Assembly: GCA_002346545.1 (NCBI GenBank)
Contig: DEAA01000002.1
Span: 1 to 35,263, forward strand
Direction: 5' to 3'
DNA from: Acidobacteria bacterium UBA2994
GTDB taxonomy: Bacteria; Acidobacteriota; Vicinamibacteria; Vicinamibacterales; UBA8438
DNA length: 35,263 bases
Of this stretch, positions 25,482-34,154 are shown piece after piece. Each line of letters opens with the position of its first letter. Positions within the stretch are counted from its first letter, which is position 1. The position numbers and the translations under genes are program-made. A model generated the notes under the pieces. It had not been told where the DNA came from. It was given only the letters and a program-made list of their open reading frames with translations, and did no database searches.

Positions 25482-26636
25482 ATGATTAAACCCACGATAG
25501 CGATTGGAGCGGTGAGTCGGCCAAGTTGGCACTTGTTGTTGATTGGAATGTTATTGCTGGTGGGAAATGTCCCCGCTGAGGCTCAGACGGCCTGGTATGA
25601 GCGGATCCAGTTCGGCGGAGATTTCCGCTCCCGCTACGAGGGTTTCTATCAGACCGATCGCGAAGCCCGCCACCGCACCCGTTTCCGGCTGCGGCTACGG
25701 ATCGACACCGAAATTAACGACGATACCCGGCTGCAGATTCAGATCGCCAGTGGTGACCCGGGGACTCCGGTGTCCACCAATCAGACATTCACCAGCTTCT
25801 TTCGCCCCAAGCCGTTCAATCTCGATCGGGCTAACATCCGGTACAACCCCGGTGGATCCGCGCTCACGCTCGCGATGGGCAAGTTCGGCTCGCCGATGAC
25901 TCGGACTCAGATGGTGTGGGACGACGACCTCAATTTTGAGGGCGGCTACGAGCAGGTCGCTTGGGAGCTCAGCGACCGAGTCGATGTGACTTTGCTGGCG
26001 CTCCAGACCGCCGTCAATGAGGTCAGTCGTGACCAGGATGCGTACATGCTCGCGGCTTATGGCGAGGTTGGGTTCCGCTTTGGGCCTCACCGATTACAAG
26101 TGTCGGTCGCCGACTACGCGTTCGGCAATGTCGACCAGGTGGCGGTGGGGCGAGCCACCGGTCCATTGAACAGCTTGCTCACGAACCAGGTTGAGCGGGA
26201 CGCCGCCGGAAACATCATCGGGCTCGTGTCGGACTTCAACATGGTCGATACCATTGTCCAGGCCGAGTTCGATACCGGGCGCGAACACTACCCACTCCGC
26301 ATGCTCGGTGAATACCTCAAGAACACGCGTGCCGCTACAGACCAAGACACCGGCATGTGGTTCGAAGCGGAGTATGGCGGCTCCGGTGAGACCGGTACGT
26401 ATGAGCTGGGCTATACGATCGGACGGATCGAACAGGAAGCGGCGCTGTCACCGTTCGTGTTCAGTGATATGCCCGGAACCAATCTCTGGCTGCACATGTT
26501 CACCATCGCTTACGTCCCGGTACCCAACTTGACCTTAGACCTGACGATGCACATCAGTCGACGTCTCGTCACCGGCACCGGGGCAAACGACAACTGGTTA
26601 ACCCGACCGCACGTAGCCGCGATCGTTCGGTTCTAG
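25482..26636 (+). CDS. Outer-membrane porin, probably phosphate-regulated
   Basis: The 384-residue protein has a Sec signal (cut near AEA-QT) and then alternating amphipathic strands typical of a beta-barrel. It opens with FGGDFRSRYEGFYQTDREAR and RTRFRLRLRIDTEINDDTRL and ends in an aromatic residue (IVRF), the usual outer-membrane insertion signal. The pattern fits the 'putative porin' group found in Acidobacteria and related phyla, not the classical OprP family by direct sequence. The promoter shares its repeat array with pstS, and the gene lies just upstream of the pst operon, so uptake of phosphate or phosphorylated compounds is a reasonable inference. No ribosome binding site is seen; the transcript may be leaderless. 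Confidence 0.85.
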   Translation: MIKPTIAIGAVSRPSWHLLLIGMLLLVGNVPAEAQTAWYERIQFGGDFRSRYEGFYQTDREARHRTRFRLRLRIDTEINDDTRLQIQIASGDPGTPVSTNQTFTSFFRPKPFNLDRANIRYNPGGSALTLAMGKFGSPMTRTQMVWDDDLNFEGGYEQVAWELSDRVDVTLLALQTAVNEVSRDQDAYMLAAYGEVGFRFGPHRLQVSVADYAFGNVDQVAVGRATGPLNSLLTNQVERDAAGNIIGLVSDFNMVDTIVQAEFDTGREHYPLRMLGEYLKNTRAATDQDTGMWFEAEYGGSGETGTYELGYTIGRIEQEAALSPFVFSDMPGTNLWLHMFTIAYVPVPNLTLDLTMHISRRLVTGTGANDNWLTRPHVAAIVRF

Positions 26637-26643
26637 GTCTTAG

Positions 26644-26660
26644 ATGGGGCGTTGCCCCAT
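26644..26660 (+). terminator. Stem-loop after the porin gene (first of two similar hairpins)
   Basis: ATGGGGC-GTT-GCCCCAT is a perfect 7-bp stem with a 3-nt loop, starting 8 nt after the porin stop. No T-run follows. Position and stability suggest termination or 3'-end protection of the porin transcript. Confidence 0.5.
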
Positions 26661-26694
26661 ACCTCACGCCAGCCCTGTCTCGTCCACACTCTAT

Positions 26695-26707
26695 GGGGCT
26701 TTGCCCC
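26695..26707 (+). repeat. Second copy of the GGGGC-nTT-GCCCC hairpin
   Basis: GGGGC-TTT-GCCCC repeats the core of the hairpin at 26644-26660, and both are preceded by AT. The copies lie 49 bp apart. It may be a tandem terminator or a small dispersed repeat; one window cannot tell. Confidence 0.45.
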
Positions 26708-26715
26708 GATGGTAG

Positions 26716-26856
26716 TCCTGCTCCGTGGGACTGCTAGCGGTGGTGGCCGCACGCCGTGGCTGGCGGTTCCGAGCCGCCACCGCGCAGATCAAGACGGTGT
26801 TCGGGCTTGGCTACCGTTTCAGCGAGGACCGTGACGAGGGGCCCTGGTTGGTCTGA
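26716..26856 (+). pseudogene. Coding remnant resembling the C-terminus of an OmpR-family regulator
   Basis: A frame open from after the TAG at 26713 to the TGA at 26854 ends in AQIKTVFGLGYRFSED followed by nine residues. IKTVFGLGYRF fits the last beta-hairpin of OmpR/PhoB-type DNA-binding domains. Third codon positions are strongly G/C, as in real genes here. There is no receiver domain, no recognition helix and no good start, so it looks like a decayed fragment. It is not a piece of the phoB in this window, whose end reads VTIKQFGYKF. An outer-membrane strand is an alternative reading. Confidence 0.35.
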
Positions 26857-26866
26857 GTGGCGGTCG

Positions 26867-26920
26867 TTTACATGGAATTAACAAGGTCGTAACAGTCACG
26901 AAATTGCTGAAGGCTAGGGT
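26867..26920 (+). promoter_or_regulatory. Candidate Pho box array and -10 element of the pst operon
   Basis: Hexamers TTTACA (26867), TTAACA (26878), GTAACA (26889) and GAAATT (26900) are spaced exactly 11 bp apart, one helical turn. TAGGGT (26915-26920) follows 9 nt after the last, and the pstS ATG comes 6 nt later. The first three units match the TTAACA-type PhoP repeat known from Bacillus almost perfectly. The downstream phoB gene encodes the likely binding protein. Confidence 0.75.
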
Positions 26921-26926
26921 AGACCC

Positions 26927-27973
26927 ATGATGAATGAAGACCGTGCCTCGTCCCTCCCGTTCATATCTCGTCCCCCCGGAGCACTGTTCGTTCTGGTCTT
27001 GTTTGCTGGGCTCTGGGCCTGCGGTGGCAGCGGCGGCGAAGGGGCGATGTCTGTCATTACCGTGGACGGCTCGAGCACGGTCTTCCCGATTGCCGAAGCG
27101 GTGGCTGAGGAGTATCAGCTGGCCAATCCGGGGACCAGGGTCACGGTAGGTGTTTCCGGGACCGGTGGCGGGTTCAAGAAATTCTGTGCCGGTGAGATCG
27201 ATATCTCCGATGCATCACGGCCGATCAAGGACGTTGAGGTCGCGGCGTGTGCGGAGGCCGGCATCGAGTTCATCGAGCTTCCCGTCGCCTACGACGGCAT
27301 CTCCGTTGTGACTCATCCGTCGAACGACTGGGTGGGCACCCTGACGCCTGCCGATCTCAAGCGGATCTGGGAACCTGCTGCCCAGGGTGAGATTACCCGA
27401 TGGAACCAGGTGAAGCCCGGATGGCCGGATCAAGAGTTGCGCCTGTTCGGTCCCGGTGTTGACTCTGGCACGTTTGACTACTTCACGCAGGTGATTGTGG
27501 GTAACGAGGGCGCCAGCCGCGGCGATTTCACGTCCAGCGAGGATGACAATGTTCTCGTCCAGGGAGTGTCCACCGACGAGCTAGCCATGGGGTTTTTTGG
27601 CTACGCCTACTATGAGGAGAATCAGGATCGGCTCAACCTGGTGGCCATTGACGACGAAGACGACGCCAACGGTGCCGGTGCCATCGAGCCCTCGCCGGAC
27701 ACGGTGCGCGACGGTACCTACCAGCCACTATCCAGGCCGGTCTACATCTACGTGAATCCGTCGGCGTTGGACCGACCTGAGGTCTCTGGATTCGTGGGGT
27801 ACTTCCTCAATGAGGGCGCCAGCCTGGTTCGCGAAGTCGGCTATGTGCCGCTGACCGACCAGGAGTATGCACTGGTTGAGCAGCGGGTTGAGGATCGTGT
27901 GACCGGCACGATGTATGGTCATGGGAATGAGATGGCTTCGTTGTCCAGTCTCCTGACCGGCGCCGGACACTGA
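26927..27973 (+). CDS. pstS: Phosphate-binding lipoprotein PstS
   Basis: This is the periplasmic substrate-binding component of the high-affinity phosphate ABC importer. Of 348 residues, the N-terminus carries a lipobox with the acylated cysteine at C32 (GLWAC), so it is a membrane-tethered form. Phosphate-binding elements are visible: DGSSTVFPI, then [20 protein letters not shown], then [12 protein letters not shown]. The sequence begins ATGATG, so the start could be either. No ribosome binding site is seen and a -10 element sits 6 nt upstream, so leaderless translation is possible. pstC follows after 26 bp. Confidence 0.96.
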   Translation: MMNEDRASSLPFISRPPGALFVLVLFAGLWACGGSGGEGAMSVITVDGSSTVFPIAEAVAEEYQLANPGTRVTVGVSGTGGGFKKFCAGEIDISDASRPIKDVEVAACAEAGIEFIELPVAYDGISVVTHPSNDWVGTLTPADLKRIWEPAAQGEITRWNQVKPGWPDQELRLFGPGVDSGTFDYFTQVIVGNEGASRGDFTSSEDDNVLVQGVSTDELAMGFFGYAYYEENQDRLNLVAIDDEDDANGAGAIEPSPDTVRDGTYQPLSRPVYIYVNPSALDRPEVSGFVGYFLNEGASLVREVGYVPLTDQEYALVEQRVEDRVTGTMYGHGNEMASLSSLLTGAGH

Positions 27974-27999
27974 CCACGACAACCTGAGTCGTCGCTATC

Positions 28000-28890
28000 A
28001 TGACCCGGAGTTGGCGTGCTCGGATCGAGCGGCTCATCGAGTCGGTGCTGTTTGCGTGTGCCGCCCTCTCCATCGTCGTGACTCTCGGGATTATCTCGGT
28101 GCTGGCCGTTGAGACCCTGCAGTTCTTCCGAGAGGTGTCCCCGGTCGACTTCCTGTTCGGTACCGTCTGGACCCCGCTCTTCTTCCAGAAATCGTTCGGG
28201 GTGCTGCCCTTGGTGAGTGGCACTCTGCTGGTCTCGGTCATCGCCATGAGTGTCGCCGGGCCGGCCGGCTTGCTCACCGCGATCTACTTGAGCGAGTACG
28301 CCCCGGCTCGGGTGCGTCGAGTCGTCAAGCCGATCCTTGAGGTCTTGGCGGGAGTGCCGACGGTCGTTTACGGCTACTTTGCGCTTCTGTTCGTTACCCC
28401 GCTCCTGCAGCAGGTCATCCCGGGATTGTCAGGCTTCAACGCGCTCAGCCCAGGATTGGTGATGGGGATCATGATCTTGCCCATGGTCTCGTCCCTCTCC
28501 GAAGACGCACTGCGCGGTGTGCCCGGTGGGTTGCGCGAAGCGGCCTATGCACTCGGTGCCACCAAGATGCAGACGACGTTGCGGGTAGTGCTCCCGGCGG
28601 CATTGTCCGGTATCTCGGCGGCCGGCATCCTCGCCGTATCCAGGGCTATCGGCGAGACGATGATCGTCACGATCGCCGCTGGTCAGCAGCCCAGATTGAC
28701 CGCCAACCCCCTGGTGTCCATCGAGACTATGACCGCCTACATCGTGCAGGTGAGTCTCGGTGATACGCCCACGGGAACGCTGGCCTATCGCACGATCTTC
28801 GCGGTAGGCATGCTGCTTTTCGTGAGCACGTTTTTGCTCAACCTAGTGAGCAACTGGCTTCGTGAGCGTTTCCGAGAGGAGTACGCGTGA
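28000..28890 (+). CDS. pstC: Phosphate ABC transporter permease PstC
   Basis: The 296-residue inner-membrane protein has about six hydrophobic helices. The EAA loop that contacts the ATPase is at about 177-204 ([20 protein letters not shown]). [20 protein letters not shown] and [15 protein letters not shown] are hallmarks of PstC. Its length is close to that of E. coli PstC (319). The stop overlaps the GTG start of pstA by 4 bp (GTGA). Confidence 0.96.
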   Translation: MTRSWRARIERLIESVLFACAALSIVVTLGIISVLAVETLQFFREVSPVDFLFGTVWTPLFFQKSFGVLPLVSGTLLVSVIAMSVAGPAGLLTAIYLSEYAPARVRRVVKPILEVLAGVPTVVYGYFALLFVTPLLQQVIPGLSGFNALSPGLVMGIMILPMVSSLSEDALRGVPGGLREAAYALGATKMQTTLRVVLPAALSGISAAGILAVSRAIGETMIVTIAAGQQPRLTANPLVSIETMTAYIVQVSLGDTPTGTLAYRTIFAVGMLLFVSTFLLNLVSNWLRERFREEYA

Positions 28891-29732
28891 CGCGTCGCCT
28901 CCGAAACCAGTTCCTGGATCACTTGCTGCATGGTGCTGGGCTTGGCGCCACCCTGCTCGGTCTGGTCGTGCTGGGGGCGCTGCTGGTCGACATTTTTTCG
29001 GACGGTCTGGGCCGGATTTCGTGGGAGTTTCTGACGAGCTTCCCATCGCGGCGCGCCGAGAATGCGGGCGTCTACGCGGCGTTGGCCGGTACCGTGTGGG
29101 TGATTTCCCTCACGGCGCTGTTCGCGGTACCGATTGGTATCGGCGCGGCCATCTATCTAGAGGAGTACGGAAAGCGCGGAGGGTGGTCTCGGGTGATCGA
29201 GATCAACATCGCCAACCTCGCCGGTGTGCCCTCGGTTATCTATGGTCTGCTGGGCCTTGGGCTGCTGGTCCGCACCCTTGCCCTCGGACGTAGTGTGATC
29301 GCGGGTGCTGCCACTCTGGCTCTGCTCGTGCTTCCAGTGGTGATCCTCTCCTCGAGAGAGGCGCTCCGGGCGGTGTCGCCGTCGCTGCGGGAGGCCTCCT
29401 ATGCACTCGGAGCTACCAAGTGGCAGACCATCTGGTACCAGGTGCTGCCGGTCGCGCTTCCCGGGATGCTGACAGGCATGATCCTGGCCCTCTCACGGGC
29501 GATCGGAGAGACGGCCCCGCTCATCACCATCGGTGCACTGACCTACGTGCCGTTCGCACCAGATGGGTTGTGGTCCCCTTTCACGGTGTTGCCCATCCAG
29601 GTGTTCAATTGGGTGTCTCGGCCCCAGGAGGCGTTTCTGGAGAACGCAGCCGCCGGTATCATTGTCCTGCTCGCGTTGCTGTTGGTCATGAACGGGACGG
29701 CGGCGTGGTTGCGAGATCGGTTCCAGCAGTGA
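28887..29732 (+). CDS. pstA: Phosphate ABC transporter permease PstA
   Basis: The 281-residue inner-membrane protein starts at a GTG overlapping the pstC stop. About six helices are visible. The EAA loop reads [20 protein letters not shown], and [20 protein letters not shown] is typical of Pst[21 protein letters not shown] matches the conserved mid-protein helix. It pairs with PstC to form the channel. Its TGA overlaps the pstB GTG by 4 bp, so pstC, pstA and pstB are translationally coupled. Confidence 0.96.
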   Translation: MTRRLRNQFLDHLLHGAGLGATLLGLVVLGALLVDIFSDGLGRISWEFLTSFPSRRAENAGVYAALAGTVWVISLTALFAVPIGIGAAIYLEEYGKRGGWSRVIEINIANLAGVPSVIYGLLGLGLLVRTLALGRSVIAGAATLALLVLPVVILSSREALRAVSPSLREASYALGATKWQTIWYQVLPVALPGMLTGMILALSRAIGETAPLITIGALTYVPFAPDGLWSPFTVLPIQVFNWVSRPQEAFLENAAAGIIVLLALLLVMNGTAAWLRDRFQQ

Positions 29733-30586
29733 CGAATCCCAACGAAGGAACGACGGTTACTTCGAAAGCCGCCATACCCTCACTGGCCGATGTGTCCCAG
29801 CAAGGAACCGAGCGTGGTTCGGCCGACACGCCGACCAAGGTGGATGTCACCGAGCTCAGCTTCTTCTACGGACAGAAGCAGGCGCTCGAGCAGGTGACGA
29901 TAGCCATCCCAGCCAATCAGGTCACCGCGCTCATCGGTCCATCCGGGTGTGGAAAAAGCACGTTCCTCCGGACGTTGAATCGGATGAACGACATCATTCC
30001 CGGTGCCCGGGTCGAGGGCAAGGTGTCGATCGATGGGGACGACATCTACGGGTTTGGAACCGATGTCGTTGAGCTCCGGCGTCGGGTCGGCATGGTCTTC
30101 CAGAAGTCCAATCCGTTTCCGAAGTCCATCTACGACAACGTCGCGTACGGCCTTCGGATCAATGGGATGGCCGAGTCACAGTCTGAGCTCGATGATCGAG
30201 TCGAGTCGAGCCTGAAAGCAGCGGCGCTGTGGGAAGAGGTGTCCGAGCGTCTGAGAGAGTCGGCGCTCGCACTGTCCGGTGGACAGCAGCAGCGACTGTG
30301 CATCGCTCGAGCCTTGGCGGTGCAGCCGGAGGTCCTCCTCATGGACGAACCAGCCTCCGCTCTTGATCCCATTGCGACCCAACGCATCGAGGAGTTGGTG
30401 TATCAGCTTAAGAGCGAGTACACGATCATCATCGTCACCCATAACATGCAGCAGGCGGCTCGCGTTTCCGACCGGACGGCGGTGTTCTGGCTCGGGAAAC
30501 TTGTCGAGTACGGCCGCACTAGCCAGATCTTCACTGCTCCGACCGAGAAATTGACAGAGGACTACGTTACCGGTCGATTCGGCTAG
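29729..30586 (+). CDS. pstB: Phosphate ABC transporter ATPase PstB
   Basis: I start at the GTG at 29729, which overlaps the pstA stop (GTGA); the longer frame back to 29420 only shadows pstA. The 285 residues contain Walker [10 protein letters not shown] (70-78), the PstB-specific [17 protein letters not shown], the Q-loop region [19 protein letters not shown], the signature [15 protein letters not shown], and Walker [14 protein letters not shown]. The first 37 residues are a polar, low-complexity extension absent from E. coli PstB (257 residues). A shorter product starting nearer [11 protein letters not shown] cannot be excluded. phoU follows after 27 bp. Confidence 0.96.
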   Translation: MTNPNEGTTVTSKAAIPSLADVSQQGTERGSADTPTKVDVTELSFFYGQKQALEQVTIAIPANQVTALIGPSGCGKSTFLRTLNRMNDIIPGARVEGKVSIDGDDIYGFGTDVVELRRRVGMVFQKSNPFPKSIYDNVAYGLRINGMAESQSELDDRVESSLKAAALWEEVSERLRESALALSGGQQQRLCIARALAVQPEVLLMDEPASALDPIATQRIEELVYQLKSEYTIIIVTHNMQQAARVSDRTAVFWLGKLVEYGRTSQIFTAPTEKLTEDYVTGRFG

Positions 30587-30613
30587 GACGTGGTCTGACG
30601 GAGGAGGAGACTT

Positions 30614-31315
30614 TTGACCGACACTGCGCCGCGTGCAAGCCGGCACTTTGAAGAAGAGCTTGAGCACCTGAAGGAACGCCTGCTCGTGATGGCTGGTGGG
30701 GCCGAAGAGCAGGTGCGTGCTGCGGTGCAATCGTTGGTTGACCGGGATTACGCGCTGGCGGAACGCGTCCTGGCCGGTGACGCGCCGATCAACCAGCTGC
30801 ATCTCGAAATCGATGAACGCTGTTTCCAGCTGCTCGCGCTGCAACAACCAATGGCCACCGATCTCCGAGTGGTGGTGTCTGGGGTCAAGATCAACAGCGA
30901 TTTAGAGCGGATCGGTGACTTCGCCGTCAATATCGCCGAGGCGACACTGGGTTACCTTGAGCACCCTGCCGTCAAGCCACTGATCGACATCCCCCGAATG
31001 GCGGAGATCGCTCAGGGGATGCTCCGCGACGCCCTTAACGCGTATGTGCGGCAAGACATGGCCCTGGCTCAGGAGGTACTCGATCGCGATGACTCGCTGG
31101 ATCATCTCAAAGACCAGGTGTTCCGCGAGCTACTGAGCTTCATGCTGTCTGATCCGTCGGTGACGGAGCAGTCGCTCGATCTGATTCTCATCTCGCGCCA
31201 TCTCGAGCGCATAGGCGACCATGCCACCAACATTGCCGAGGAGGCTATCTTCATCGTGTCTGGTCTCGACGTCCGTCACCACGGACAGGAAGGCAATGCC
31301 GTACGCGAAAGCTAA
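30614..31315 (+). CDS. phoU: Phosphate signalling regulator PhoU
   Basis: The 233-residue cytoplasmic protein begins with TTG at 30614, supported by GGAGGAG about 6 nt upstream. It has the two three-helix repeats of PhoU, each with its metal-binding pattern: INSDLERIGDFAVNIAEATL and ISRHLERIGDHATNIAEEAI. PhoU links the Pst transporter to the PhoR kinase and keeps the regulon off when phosphate is plentiful. The position directly after pstB is standard. Confidence 0.96.
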   Translation: MTDTAPRASRHFEEELEHLKERLLVMAGGAEEQVRAAVQSLVDRDYALAERVLAGDAPINQLHLEIDERCFQLLALQQPMATDLRVVVSGVKINSDLERIGDFAVNIAEATLGYLEHPAVKPLIDIPRMAEIAQGMLRDALNAYVRQDMALAQEVLDRDDSLDHLKDQVFRELLSFMLSDPSVTEQSLDLILISRHLERIGDHATNIAEEAIFIVSGLDVRHHGQEGNAVRES

Positions 31316-31385
31316 GGGGTAGGGATAGCACAGGGGTTGTCGCGTTCGAGAATAAGAGCCAGGTTTTCCTGAAGTAACAGAGTCA

Positions 31386-32069
31386 ATGAAAGCTAAGGTT
31401 CTTGTTGTTGAAGACGACCACGATATTGCCGAATTGGTTCGCCTGCATCTTGTTCGAGCTGGCTTCGAGACTGAATTGGTGACCAGTGGTGACGAGGTGC
31501 TCCCCAGGCTCCGCGAAGCGCGGCCGGATCTCGTCGTACTCGACGTCATGCTGCCAGGATTGAGCGGGCTTGAGGTCTGCCGGCTCGTACGGGCGGACGC
31601 TGAGTTGGCCGCTGTGCCTATTGTCATGGTCACTGCTCGGGTCCACGAGGAAGATCGGGTGGCGGGGTTCGAGATCGGAGCTGACGACTATGTCACTAAA
31701 CCGTTCAGTCCAAGGGAACTCGTGGCGCGGGTGCAGGCGGTGCTTCGCCGAACTAAGCCGTTGGCCGCCGATCAGGTAGTCAACATCGGTTCGATTTCAA
31801 TCGACCTCGCCAGCCACGAGGTGGCCTGCGAGGGGCAAGAAGTGCGACTGACGGCCAAGGAATTCCTGCTGCTGCGCTACTTCATCGAGCACCAGGGGCG
31901 GGTGCTCTCCAGGGACCGTCTGCTGTCTGATGTGTGGGGTTACCGATACACCGGTGGCACCCGCACGGTCGATGTGCATGTTCGCCGACTGCGCGAGAAG
32001 TTGCCTGTTTTGGTCCAGCAGATCGTCACGATCAAACAGTTTGGCTACAAATTCATCGACACCCGCTGA
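31386..32069 (+). CDS. phoB: Phosphate regulon response regulator PhoB
   Basis: The 227-residue OmpR-family regulator has an acidic pocket at E9-D11, a phosphorylation site at D53 (VLDVMLPG), T83 and K105 (TKPFSP). A winged-helix DNA-binding domain follows, with RLTAKEFLLLRYFIEHQGRV and GGTRTVDVHVRRLREK. Location between phoU and phoR and the family pattern support PhoB. It is the likely binder of the 11-bp repeat arrays upstream of pstS and the porin. A weak GTAACA at 31374-31379 lies before its own ATG, but no array is formed. No clear ribosome binding site is seen. Confidence 0.93.
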   Translation: MKAKVLVVEDDHDIAELVRLHLVRAGFETELVTSGDEVLPRLREARPDLVVLDVMLPGLSGLEVCRLVRADAELAAVPIVMVTARVHEEDRVAGFEIGADDYVTKPFSPRELVARVQAVLRRTKPLAADQVVNIGSISIDLASHEVACEGQEVRLTAKEFLLLRYFIEHQGRVLSRDRLLSDVWGYRYTGGTRTVDVHVRRLREKLPVLVQQIVTIKQFGYKFIDTR

Positions 32070-32106
32070 CGTCGAGCTCCGAGGAACTGGAGAGTAGGGC
32101 AGACCC

Positions 32107-33444
32107 GTGAAGCTCCGCACTCGATTGTTTCTTACCTCGATGGCGGTCGCCGTCCTTAGCCTCTCGGTGTCGGCGATGACGGACACGACTGTTCTCGGCC
32201 TCTTTGCTGCCTTGGCCGGCGCGATCGGTCTTGCATGGATGATGTCAGCGTCGGTGGGACGCCGGGTTGCTGCGGTTGCAGGTGCCGCACGGCGCTACGC
32301 TGCTGGCGAGGCCGCGCCTCTGGACCAGGTCCGGGCGAGCGACGAGTTGGGCACGCTGGCTCGCGCGTTGGACGAGACTGCGCGAGAGTTAGGTCGGCGG
32401 GTCGAAGAGCTGTCGTCCCAACAGAGCCGCACCAGGGCCATTTTGCAGGGTATGGTCGAAGGGGTGCTGGTCATCGACGACGCCGGCCGAGTCCAGACCG
32501 CCAACGACTCGCTGCAACGGATGCTGGACATCGACGATCCGCCGACCGGCCGCCAATATGTCGAGCTGATCCGCCACCCTGAGGTCACGAGCCTGCTGAC
32601 GCTGGCTGCGGCCGGCGAAGAGACACGGCAGCATGAGGTCACCCTCAACGCCGACCTCCCGCGGGTGCTGCTGGCCAGTGCCCGACCATTCACCACGGAC
32701 CAGGACGGAGGGGTTGTTCTGGTGCTGCACGATGTCACCGAGTTCCGTCGGGCGGATCGGGTACGGCAGGACTTCGTCGCCAATGTGTCTCACGAGCTGC
32801 GCACACCACTGACCGCTGTGAAGGTCGGGGTTGAGGCGTTGCTGGATGAGACGTCTGACCCAGATGCACGGCGGTACCTAGACATCATTGCGAGGAGCAG
32901 CACGCGCATGGAGCGGCTGGTCAGCGACCTTCTGCGGCTCGCCAGGCTGGACGCTGGGCATGAGCCGCTCGACGTGTCCTCGTGTTCGGTGGCCTCGTTG
33001 TTCGCGTCGCTTCGCGAAGAGCTGGCCACGATAGCGGAGCGCAAGGGGCAGCGGATCGAGTGTTCGGTGGAAAACGCCACTGTACAGCTGTCGGCCGATT
33101 CGGTGAAGCTGTACGACGCGGTGAGAAACCTCGTCGAGAACGCGCTGCACTATGGCCCCGATGACAGTGTCATCGACCTGAGCGCCGCGTATCGCGAAGG
33201 GCAGGTCCGGATCATGGTGGCCGACCGTGGCCCCGGCATCCCCGATGCAGATTTGCCCCGGGTCTTCGAGCGGTTCTATCGAGTCGATCGGGCTCGCACA
33301 CGCCATCCGGGTGGTACCGGGCTGGGGCTAGCAATCGCCAAGCACCTCATCGGTCTCCACGGAGGAAGCGTGTGGGCCGCCAACCGAGATGGTGGTGGGG
33401 CGGTGTTCACAGTTGAGCTTCCTGTGCGTCACGAATCCGACTGA
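32107..33444 (+). CDS. phoR: Phosphate regulon sensor kinase PhoR
   Basis: The 445-residue membrane histidine kinase starts with GTG at 32107. Two hydrophobic helices (about 7-23 and 28-46) have almost no periplasmic loop, as is typical for a PhoR that senses through Pst/PhoU. A HAMP-like linker (about 47-100) and a PAS domain (about 108-215) follow. HisKA has the phospho-acceptor H229 in FVANVSHELRTPL. The HATPase domain shows NLVENALHYGP (from N341), DRGPGIPDADLPRVFERFYR and GGTGLGLAIAKHLIGLHGGS. It forms a two-component pair with the preceding phoB, 37 bp upstream. Confidence 0.95.
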   Translation: MKLRTRLFLTSMAVAVLSLSVSAMTDTTVLGLFAALAGAIGLAWMMSASVGRRVAAVAGAARRYAAGEAAPLDQVRASDELGTLARALDETARELGRRVEELSSQQSRTRAILQGMVEGVLVIDDAGRVQTANDSLQRMLDIDDPPTGRQYVELIRHPEVTSLLTLAAAGEETRQHEVTLNADLPRVLLASARPFTTDQDGGVVLVLHDVTEFRRADRVRQDFVANVSHELRTPLTAVKVGVEALLDETSDPDARRYLDIIARSSTRMERLVSDLLRLARLDAGHEPLDVSSCSVASLFASLREELATIAERKGQRIECSVENATVQLSADSVKLYDAVRNLVENALHYGPDDSVIDLSAAYREGQVRIMVADRGPGIPDADLPRVFERFYRVDRARTRHPGGTGLGLAIAKHLIGLHGGSVWAANRDGGGAVFTVELPVRHESD

Positions 33445-33485
33445 ACGCAGACGGCGACCAACCTCGGTCGAACGAGAGACCGCCG

Positions 33486-33491
33486 TATACT
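33486..33491 (+). promoter_or_regulatory. -10 element giving a probable leaderless transcript
   Basis: TATACT, five of six bases matching TATAAT, ends 6 nt before the ATG at 33498. Transcription would start at or next to that ATG. No Shine-Dalgarno sequence and no good -35 element are present. Confidence 0.55.
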
Positions 33492-33497
33492 CTCACC

Positions 33498-33986
33498 ATG
33501 TCAAAGCATGATGCCCATCTTGCGCTGGTGTCGAAGTTGCGGGAGCAGGGGCGCGAAGTCGAGCGGCTGACCCGCGGTCTCGATGACGAACAGCTTTCCC
33601 AGCGAACCGTCACGGGAAAGTGGTCGCTCAGAGAGCTCGTGTGTCACCTGTGGCGATGCCAGCGCCTGTTCGACGACCGCATCGAGGCTATGCTGACCCG
33701 CGACAATCCGGCCTGCATCCCCTACTCACCTGACGGTGACGCCGACTTCGAGAAGCTTGTGGCGCACCCGGCGACCGAGACTCGCCAAGCGTTTCTCTCG
33801 GACCGGATGGCGTTTGCCGACCGTCTCGAGACGCTCGAACCAGCCGCCTGGCACCGCTCCGGTCAGCATCCCCAGTACGAGCGCTTCGACGTCCACTTCC
33901 AGGTGGAGTACATGCAGCATCATGAGGCGCATCACCTCTACCAGCTGTTCGTACGTCGAGCACCCCTAGGGAAGTTGCCGCATTAG
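33498..33986 (+). CDS. DinB/YfiT-fold putative metalloenzyme
   Basis: The 162-residue cytoplasmic protein has the four-helix DinB-like pattern. One candidate metal ligand is H50 (ELVCHLWRC), and the HxxxH pair lies in HHEAHHLYQLF (H141/H142 and H145/H146). TGKWSLRELVCHL is the typical first motif. Members include thiol transferases and enzymes of unknown substrate, so no reaction is assigned. It stands alone after phoR with its own -10 element. Confidence 0.85.
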   Translation: MSKHDAHLALVSKLREQGREVERLTRGLDDEQLSQRTVTGKWSLRELVCHLWRCQRLFDDRIEAMLTRDNPACIPYSPDGDADFEKLVAHPATETRQAFLSDRMAFADRLETLEPAAWHRSGQHPQYERFDVHFQVEYMQHHEAHHLYQLFVRRAPLGKLPH

Positions 33987-34066
33987 CTCCAAATTTTCAG
34001 GCTTGACTTGGGCGCGAGATATTCCCCGCGCTCGAATCCCGACCCGCCCAGGATTCGCTGAGAGAA

Positions 34067-34082
34067 CGGCCAGCGCCGGCCG
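34067..34082. terminator. Weak GC-rich stem-loop between convergent genes
   Basis: CGGCC (34067-34071) pairs with GGCCG (34078-34082) around a 6-nt loop, in the 269-bp gap between the DinB-like gene and rdgB. No T-run follows either side. It may help end one or both transcripts. Confidence 0.28.
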
Positions 34083-34154
34083 GTACGCCGCTTGCTCGAG
34101 AGGACGCCAGGCTCACTTGTGCGTTGGAGTACGAGTGAGTGGCCGGCCCGATGA

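Noticed and set aside
31352..31379. Possible third Pho box array before phoB (ATAAGA, GTTTTC, GTAACA at 11-bp spacing)
   Set aside because: Only the last unit resembles the motif, there is no TANNNT at the matching distance, and one unit in 28 bp is expected by chance.
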